Assembly: GCA_018224415.1 (NCBI GenBank)
Contig: JAGTUZ010000272.1
Coordinates: 1 to 11,914, forward strand
From: Bacteroidota bacterium
GTDB taxonomy: Bacteria > Bacteroidota > Ignavibacteria > SZUA-365
Reading direction: 5' to 3'
DNA: 11,914 nt
Shown here one piece after another: positions 6,830-11,914 of the stretch (position 1 is its first letter; every line of letters starts with the position of its first letter). The notes beneath the pieces were generated by a model, which saw nothing but the letters and a program-made list of their open reading frames with translations, was not told the origin of the DNA and searched no databases. The translations under genes were made by a program, and so were the position numbers.

Positions 6830-8776
6830 ATGTCAGAATCAGGTATGCCCATGACGGACCATGTCCACTTCCCGCTGCTGGACCGTATCGACGATCCCAC
6901 GGACCTTCGCAAGCTCGAGCAGAACGATCTCCGGCCGCTGTGTGCCGAAATCCGCGAGTTCCTCATCGATGCTGTCTCGCGTACCGGGGGACATCTCGGT
7001 GCCGGGCTCGGCACGGTCGAGTTGGCCGTTGCGCTGCATTACGCGTTCCGGACGCCGGAAGACCGTATTATCTGGGATGTCGGCCATCAGGCGTATCCCC
7101 ACAAAATCCTTACCGGACGTAAGGACCGCATGCACACCATCCGTCAATTCGGCGGGCTGAGCGGTTTCCTCAAACGCAAGGAAAGCCAGTACGACGTGTT
7201 TGGTGCAGGACACGCGACCACCTCCATTTCTGCCGCGCTTGGTGTGGCTGCGGCACGCGATTTCCAAGGAGAGGATTATAAGGTCGTCGCAGTGATCGGC
7301 GACGGTTCGATGACGGGCGGCATGGCCTATGAAGCGATGAACAATTGCGGACTTCTGAAGAAAAACATGATTGTCGTTCTCAACGACAACAACATGTCCA
7401 TCTCCCAGAATGTCTGGGCCCTCTCGAATTATTTCAACGAGCTGATCGCATCGCCGACCTATAATCGTTTTCGTGCCAACGTCTGGGATCTCGCCGGCAA
7501 ATTCGATGAACTCGGCGACCGTTTCCGCAGCATCGCATCGCGGCTTGAGGGTGGTATCAAGTCCGTGGTCACTCCCGGCATGCTTTTCGAGGCGCTGGGT
7601 TTTCGTTACTTCGGTCCGATCAACGGGCACAACGTCATCAGCCTCGTGAAGATATTTCAGGAGGTGCAGAGCTGGAACGGCCCGATTCTCGTGCATGTCG
7701 TGACCCAAAAGGGCAAGGGTTACGCCCCCGCCGAGAGCGACGGCATGAACCTGCACGGCGTGACGCCATTCGACAAGATTACTGGAAAGTCGCCAAAGAA
7801 GGCCGAGACCGCCAAGAGCTACACTGCCATTTTCGCCGATGCGCTCATCGAGATCATCAAGCAGCGTGAGAACGTGGTCGGAATCACCGCGGCGATGGCT
7901 TCCGGCACCGGACTCGACAAGCTGCAGCAGGAAGTCCCTGACAAGTATTTCGACGTCGGCATCGCCGAGCAGCATGCGGTCACATTTGCAGCGGGAATGG
8001 CTGTCGAGGGGTATATCCCCGTCGCCGCCATTTATTCGACATTCCTGCAGCGCGCCTTCGACCAGATCATTCACGATGTCGCGACGCAGGGACTGCACGT
8101 GGTCTTCGCCATAGACCGAGGCGGACTCGTCGGTGCCGACGGTCCGACACATCACGGCGCGTATGATCTGGGTTATCTCCGCATGATTCCAGGCATGGTG
8201 ATCATGGCTCCGTCAGACGAGCAGGAGCTGCGAGACATGCTGCACACTGCCGTGGAGTACCGGAAGGGACCCATCGCCCTGCGCTATCCCAGAGGCAACG
8301 CCATCGGTGTGCCGATGCGCAAGGAATTCCAGGAAATCGAAATCGGCAAGGGCATATCCCTGCGGGACGGAGAGGACATCGCCATCCTCGCCGTGGGAAA
8401 TATGGTGCAGAACGCACTCAAGGCCGCAGTATTGCTCGCGAATAGTGGGATACAGGCGACGGTTGTGAACATGCGTTTCGTCAAGCCGCTCGATATGGAA
8501 CTGCTCGACACGATTTTCGCGCAGTTTCGCCAGGTACTCACTGTTGAGGACAACAGCGTGCGGGGCGGATTCGGCAGCGGCGTCGCAGAGTATCTTGCGG
8601 CGTCACGTGCGCCGGGAGTGACGCTGCAGATTCATGGCATTCCCGATGAATTCATCGATCATGGCACACAGGAAGAGCTGCATCGCAGCATCAACCTCGA
8701 TCCGCTCGGAATCGCTCGCACAGCTGCCGCCATGTGCGGAGTGGAATTGACCGCCTCCATGGAGAAAAGCGCGTGA
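6830..8776 (+). CDS. dxs: 1-deoxy-D-xylulose-5-phosphate synthase
   Basis: A 648-aa thiamine diphosphate enzyme that condenses pyruvate with glyceraldehyde 3-phosphate to DXP, entry to the MEP isoprenoid pathway and precursor of thiamine and, in many bacteria, pyridoxal phosphate. GGHLGAGLGTVELAVALHY and WDVGHQAYPHKILTGR mark the N-terminus. The ThDP/Mg site is GDGSMTGG (from residue 157) through NDNNMSIS (about 185-192). The glutamate that activates the cofactor is E380 in DVGIAEQHAVTFAAG. DRGGLVGADGPTHHG and MAPSDEQEL follow, and the transketolase C-terminal domain is complete. Start choice: the frame opens at GTG 6821, but ATG 6830 is better spaced from GAGGA at 6813-6817; ATGs at 6845 and 6851 are also possible, the latter behind AGG 6841-6843. 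It directly follows xseB, without the ispA gene often found between them. Confidence 0.96.
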   Translation: MSESGMPMTDHVHFPLLDRIDDPTDLRKLEQNDLRPLCAEIREFLIDAVSRTGGHLGAGLGTVELAVALHYAFRTPEDRIIWDVGHQAYPHKILTGRKDRMHTIRQFGGLSGFLKRKESQYDVFGAGHATTSISAALGVAAARDFQGEDYKVVAVIGDGSMTGGMAYEAMNNCGLLKKNMIVVLNDNNMSISQNVWALSNYFNELIASPTYNRFRANVWDLAGKFDELGDRFRSIASRLEGGIKSVVTPGMLFEALGFRYFGPINGHNVISLVKIFQEVQSWNGPILVHVVTQKGKGYAPAESDGMNLHGVTPFDKITGKSPKKAETAKSYTAIFADALIEIIKQRENVVGITAAMASGTGLDKLQQEVPDKYFDVGIAEQHAVTFAAGMAVEGYIPVAAIYSTFLQRAFDQIIHDVATQGLHVVFAIDRGGLVGADGPTHHGAYDLGYLRMIPGMVIMAPSDEQELRDMLHTAVEYRKGPIALRYPRGNAIGVPMRKEFQEIEIGKGISLRDGEDIAILAVGNMVQNALKAAVLLANSGIQATVVNMRFVKPLDMELLDTIFAQFRQVLTVEDNSVRGGFGSGVAEYLAASRAPGVTLQIHGIPDEFIDHGTQEELHRSINLDPLGIARTAAAMCGVELTASMEKSA

Positions 8777-10218
8777 ACCGGACCCCTGGACCGCGTACCC
8801 GGCATGAGCAATTTGGTCATTCCGGAATCGTGCGTCCTTTCCCTGCGTCCATCCTGTTTCTCTTTGCAATATTCATAACCGTATCTTCAACCGCGCAGCC
8901 GCGCCCCGAAGTCGCACTGCCGGCGGACAGCTCTCGTGTGGTCGCGGAGGGGGTGAGATATTCCCATAGCTATGTCTCGAAGTCACGACTCTCCGTCCAC
9001 TGGCTGACAATCGATCTCAACAACCCGCGGGTCGGTGTGCGGGTAGGGAAGGGGCTCGACCATATCAGCGGACTCGAGCGGACGCACAGCATCCTGCACC
9101 GCTACGACAGCCTCCAACCCGATATTCGAGCCATCGGTGGCACAAACGCCAATTTCTGGAAAGCCGGTACGTTGCATCCCATGGGTCCGACCGTGAGCGA
9201 CGGGGAGTTGCTCATCGCAGACAAGTACAGGAACTGGTCCTCCATCGCGATCGGGGAGTCCGGTGCTGTGCGTATTGATACCTTCGACATGGACGTATCC
9301 ATCCGGACGCGTCTCGGCGACATTCCCATCGTGCGTCTCAACAGACGTGTGGATTCCGCGGAAGTCGTATTGTATACCGGTTTCTTCGGGACGTCCGTCC
9401 CGTTCATCGATACCACCGGCATCCGCGAGGCATCGCGCGACACGATCACCGACGAAACCGAGGCAGCGATCGACACGATCATCCTGGCATTGATGGATTC
9501 GGTGTGGAGCCTCAGTCCGGAGAGCGGAACGCTCAAGCTTCAGTTCCGCTTCTTGCAGCCGAATCGCGTTAACGCGGACGTGAAATGTGTCGTCACCGCG
9601 CTCGACACCGGCTTCGTCACCATTCCGGAAAATGGGGGCGTGATCTCCTTTGGGCGCGGCTCCTTTCCGATGTTCTCCGGCCTGTTCGTCGGCGACCATT
9701 TCGTTCTTTCGAGCCGGCTTTCACCGGCCTTCCCACAGCCGGTGCTGCAGATGACAGGAGGGACGCCGCGCATCGTGCGGGACGGAAAGGTGAGTGTGGA
9801 GTGGGTGGAGGAGGGACTGACCAAAATCCGCTTTGTCAACGGTCACTACGGCCGCAGTGCGGTCGGGATCTCACGCGGAGGCGATACGCTGATCATGATG
9901 ACCGTCGAACCATACAATCGCCGCGCACGCACGCGTGGTGCCACGCTCGAAACGCTGGGACGTCTCATGCTCGCCCGCGGCGCGTGGCATGCGATGAATC
10001 TCGACGGTGGCAGTTCCGCCACCATGGTCCTCGAAGGCGAGACTCCCGTCCCGCGTGGAGGAAACCGGGGCAGTCGAAAGATTTCCACGACCCTGATGGT
10101 CTACGAACGAACGGGCACTGACACCGGACACGAGCTACTCCCTCTACACGAGGCGCTCCCTGTGCACAAGGTACACGAGGCGCTCCCTACAAGCGGAAAA
10201 AAGAAGAGCCTCGAATGA
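8773..10218 (+). CDS. Secreted phosphodiester glycosidase family protein (NAGPA-type domain)
   Basis: A 481-aa predicted exported protein. A positively charged leader precedes a hydrophobic segment (about residues 25-37, SILFLFAIFITV) and a likely signal-peptidase site near SSTAQ (38-42). The mature part resembles the NAGPA domain (phosphodiester glycosidase, related to the human uncovering enzyme): VHWLTIDLNNPRVGV, GTNANFW, HPMGPTVSDGELL, TGGTPRIVRDGK, GRSAVGISRGGDTLIMM and the C-terminal signature MNLDGGSSATMVLEG (N409 onward). Bacterial members are thought to cleave sugar phosphodiesters in envelope polymers; this substrate is unknown. The GTG start overlaps the dxs stop (GTGA) and has GGAGA at 8761-8765, 7 nt upstream. 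An alternative GTG at 8830 would give a more standard signal peptide but has little ribosome site. The C-terminus carries a short HEALP repeat and is lysine-rich. The stop overlaps ribD. Confidence 0.82.
   Translation: MNRTPGPRTRHEQFGHSGIVRPFPASILFLFAIFITVSSTAQPRPEVALPADSSRVVAEGVRYSHSYVSKSRLSVHWLTIDLNNPRVGVRVGKGLDHISGLERTHSILHRYDSLQPDIRAIGGTNANFWKAGTLHPMGPTVSDGELLIADKYRNWSSIAIGESGAVRIDTFDMDVSIRTRLGDIPIVRLNRRVDSAEVVLYTGFFGTSVPFIDTTGIREASRDTITDETEAAIDTIILALMDSVWSLSPESGTLKLQFRFLQPNRVNADVKCVVTALDTGFVTIPENGGVISFGRGSFPMFSGLFVGDHFVLSSRLSPAFPQPVLQMTGGTPRIVRDGKVSVEWVEEGLTKIRFVNGHYGRSAVGISRGGDTLIMMTVEPYNRRARTRGATLETLGRLMLARGAWHAMNLDGGSSATMVLEGETPVPRGGNRGSRKISTTLMVYERTGTDTGHELLPLHEALPVHKVHEALPTSGKKKSLE
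10145..10188 (+). repeat. Two exact 17-nt direct repeats, 27-bp period, in the tail of the glycosidase gene
   Basis: TACACGAGGCGCTCCCT occurs at 10145-10161 and again at 10172-10188. The period is 27 bp, exactly nine codons, so the protein reads LHEALPVHK then VHEALPTSG. The preceding residues HELLP at the same register look like a third, degenerate copy. It appears to be a small in-frame duplication just before the stop codon, in a tail lying beyond the NAGPA domain. Confidence 0.85.
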
Positions 10219-11321
10219 AGGACAGTCAGTACATGCTGAAATGCCTGCAACTCGCCGAGCGGGGCCGCGGGAAGGTCGAGCCGAATCCGATGGTCGGTGC
10301 GGTGCTTGTTGCCGGCGGCCGCATTGTCGGAAAAGGCTGGCATCGCGGATTCGGTGGTCCCCATGCGGAAGTGGAAGCGATCAGGGATGCCGGCGGACAG
10401 GCGCGGGACGCCACGATGTACGTTTCTCTCGAGCCCTGCAACCATTACGGCAAGACGCCGCCCTGCACGCAGGCGATTTTTGATGCGGGCATACGGAAAG
10501 TGGTCATCGGCATGCCCGACCCGAATCCCGACGTTGCGGGCAATGGCGCGAAGCGTCTGCGCGACGCAGGTCTCACCGTGGTGGAAGACGTCGAACGCGA
10601 GCGCTGCGAGGCACTGAACGAAGTATTTGTCGTCAACATCACGCAACAGCGCCCGTTTGTGCTGCTCAAGGTCGCGCAGACCCTCGATGGATTTATCGCC
10701 GCGTCGAAGGGCACCTCGCATTGGATCACATCCGAGGCCTCGCGCACAGAGGTCCACCGGCTCCGCACGATGTACGACGCCGTGCTCGTCGGGGCAGAAA
10801 CACTTCGCAAGGACAATCCGTCCTTGAACGTCCGCCATGTCGAAGGTCCCGCACCCAGGCGCATCGTGCTGACGCGATCCTGGAAGCTTCCAACATCCGC
10901 AGCCGTGCTGAGCGACGGCGACGCCACACGCAGCATCATTGTGACCTCGCGCAAGGCCGCACGCGCCCATGCACAAGAGATCGCGCGGCTGCGCGCCCGC
11001 GGTATGTCCGTGCTTGAGGTCACCACAGACACGCAGGAGTATGCGTCGCTTACTTCCGCGTTACAGATCCTGTACTCCGATTATTCGATACGATCCATTC
11101 TTGTCGAGGGCGGTGCCGAAGTGTTCTCGACCTTCCTCCGGGCACGTCTCGTCGACCGTCTCGATGTATTTACCGCCCCAAAGCTCATCGGCCAGGGAAA
11201 CGGCGCGTTTTCCGGCCTGCGCCCTCTGCACCTCGCCGACGCCTTCCGTTTCCGCATCGAAGACGTCATGAAGATGGGGACCGACGTGTACACGATATTA
11301 CGGCCGGAGAAGGAGAACTGA
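10215..11321 (+). CDS. ribD: Bifunctional riboflavin biosynthesis deaminase/reductase RibD
   Basis: A 368-aa bifunctional enzyme for steps two and three of riboflavin synthesis from GTP: deamination of the diaminopyrimidine, then NADPH-dependent reduction of the ribosyl side chain. The N-terminal deaminase domain (1 to about 140) has the zinc site PHAEVEAI (H50, catalytic E52) and EPCNHYGKTPPC (C75, C84), plus NPMVGAVLV. The reductase domain (about 145-365, DHFR-like fold) opens with RPFVLLKVAQTLDGFIA and carries SHWITSEASR, DAVLVGAETLRKDNPSLNVR, ILVEGGAEVFSTFL and the APKLIGQG strand. Both active sites look intact and length is standard. ATG overlaps the stop of the glycosidase gene (ATGA 10215-10218). 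No FMN riboswitch can fit here because the upstream DNA is coding, so FMN control, if any, acts elsewhere. Confidence 0.97.
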   Translation: MKDSQYMLKCLQLAERGRGKVEPNPMVGAVLVAGGRIVGKGWHRGFGGPHAEVEAIRDAGGQARDATMYVSLEPCNHYGKTPPCTQAIFDAGIRKVVIGMPDPNPDVAGNGAKRLRDAGLTVVEDVERERCEALNEVFVVNITQQRPFVLLKVAQTLDGFIAASKGTSHWITSEASRTEVHRLRTMYDAVLVGAETLRKDNPSLNVRHVEGPAPRRIVLTRSWKLPTSAAVLSDGDATRSIIVTSRKAARAHAQEIARLRARGMSVLEVTTDTQEYASLTSALQILYSDYSIRSILVEGGAEVFSTFLRARLVDRLDVFTAPKLIGQGNGAFSGLRPLHLADAFRFRIEDVMKMGTDVYTILRPEKEN

Positions 11322-11324
11322 ACA

Positions 11325-11914
11325 ATGTTCACCGGAATTATTGAGGAAACCGGCGCTGTGCGATCCGTGATGCGCCTGGGCAATGGCCGCCGTTTCGAGA
11401 TCGCCGCTTCCGCCGTACTTCAGGGTGTGGACGAAGGCGACAGCATCGCCGTCAACGGTGCCTGCCTTACCGTCACGTCCTTCACACGCGAGAGCTTTGC
11501 CGTCGATGCCGTGGAGGAAACGATCAAGAAGACGACGTTGGGCGCACTGGTCTCCGCTTCGGAAGTCAATCTCGAACGCGCCCTGCGCGCCGACGGAAAA
11601 CTCGGTGGACATTTCGTACAGGGACATGTGGATTTCACCGCGGAAATTCTCGGGATAGAGCGACGCGCGGAGAGCTGGATGGTATCGATTTCATTCCCGA
11701 CGGAGGCGGCGGCGAACATCATACCCATCGGCAGCATCGCCATCGACGGCGTGAGTCTGACTGTTGCGGAAAAAACGTCCGACGCCTTCCGCGTCTCCGT
11801 CATTCCACACACGTGGGAGCATACGCTGTTCCATCGCTACGCACGCGGCACAAAGGTGAATATCGAGCTGGACATGATCGGAAAGTACGTACTGAATTAT
11901 CTACGGGAGAGCGG
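11325..11914 (+). CDS. ribE: Riboflavin synthase alpha chain (3'-truncated by the window)
   Basis: About 196 codons are present before the window ends with the frame still open; the family is usually 195-220 aa, so almost all of it is here. It joins two lumazine molecules to give riboflavin, the last step of the pathway. The protein starts MFTGIIEETGAV, the classic N-terminus. The two internally repeated barrel halves are visible: VNGACLTVTSF with C47 and GKLGGHFVQGHVDF (about 91-104) in the first, and SIAIDGVSLTVAE with IPHTWEHT in the second. ELDMIGKYVLNYL is the usual C-terminal segment. AGGAGA at 11311-11316 is a good ribosome site 8 nt before ATG 11325, and the gap to ribD is only 3 nt. 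The gene is often called ribE or ribC according to species. Confidence 0.95.
   Translation, partial: MFTGIIEETGAVRSVMRLGNGRRFEIAASAVLQGVDEGDSIAVNGACLTVTSFTRESFAVDAVEETIKKTTLGALVSASEVNLERALRADGKLGGHFVQGHVDFTAEILGIERRAESWMVSISFPTEAAANIIPIGSIAIDGVSLTVAEKTSDAFRVSVIPHTWEHTLFHRYARGTKVNIELDMIGKYVLNYLRES

Noticed and set aside
6839..8155. Reverse-strand ORF of 438 codons opposite dxs.
   Set aside because: DXS motifs cover the same DNA on the + strand; the reverse product is Val/Asp/His-rich with no domain and no ribosome site that I can see.
10145..10188. CRISPR repeat or attachment site.
   Set aside because: Only two copies, 27-bp period in coding frame, 10-nt spacing and no integrase or cas gene nearby; a coding duplication explains it.
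10130..10214. FMN riboswitch or promoter in front of ribD.
   Set aside because: The DNA is coding to within the ribD start (ATGA overlap) and shows none of the conserved RFN element segments.
10101..10976. Reverse-strand ORF of 291 codons opposite ribD.
   Set aside because: Shadow of the intact ribD deaminase and reductase domains; similar long shadows lie opposite coaE (2447-3427) and nadB (3706-4644).

Overview
The window is a gene-dense, GC-rich bacterial chromosome segment. Every gene is on the + strand and the predicted functions are core housekeeping. The best guess at lineage is the Bacteroidota/Chlorobiota (FCB) side of the tree, perhaps an Ignavibacteria- or Kapabacteria-like organism. 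This rests on the order pheT, small coiled-coil gene, zapA, rny, which I associate with that group, together with RNase Y and an uninterrupted xseA-xseB-dxs run. Several genes have good Shine-Dalgarno sites (rny, coaE, the glycosidase gene, ribE), which is less typical of classical Bacteroidia. The assignment is inference from gene order and is not proven.

Left part (1-2911): the 3' end of pheT (anticodon-binding domain of the Phe-tRNA synthetase beta chain), an unrecognised 121-aa coiled-coil protein, the cell-division regulator zapA, a structured non-coding region of about 180 nt, and the membrane-anchored endoribonuclease rny. The non-coding region has the rod-with-central-bubble fold expected of 6S RNA and sits directly after zapA, a classic place for ssrS. 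It is the most interesting element of this half.

Right part (2930-11914): a tightly packed presumptive operon. In order it holds coaE (last step of CoA synthesis), a 40-codon ORF resembling the tail of a class-III aminotransferase, nadB (first step of NAD synthesis), xseA and xseB (exonuclease VII), dxs (isoprenoid, thiamine and pyridoxal precursor DXP), a probable secreted phosphodiester glycosidase, ribD, and ribE, which is cut by the window end. Most junctions are 4-nt start/stop overlaps (ATGA or GTGA) or gaps under 25 nt, so translational coupling is likely. The theme is cofactor and precursor synthesis (CoA, NAD, DXP, riboflavin). Exonuclease VII and an exported glycosidase are the two outliers.

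No mobile element, CRISPR array, tRNA, rRNA or phage gene was seen. The long reverse-strand reading frames are shadows of codon bias. The only non-coding stretch longer than 100 bases that I found is the putative 6S RNA locus.
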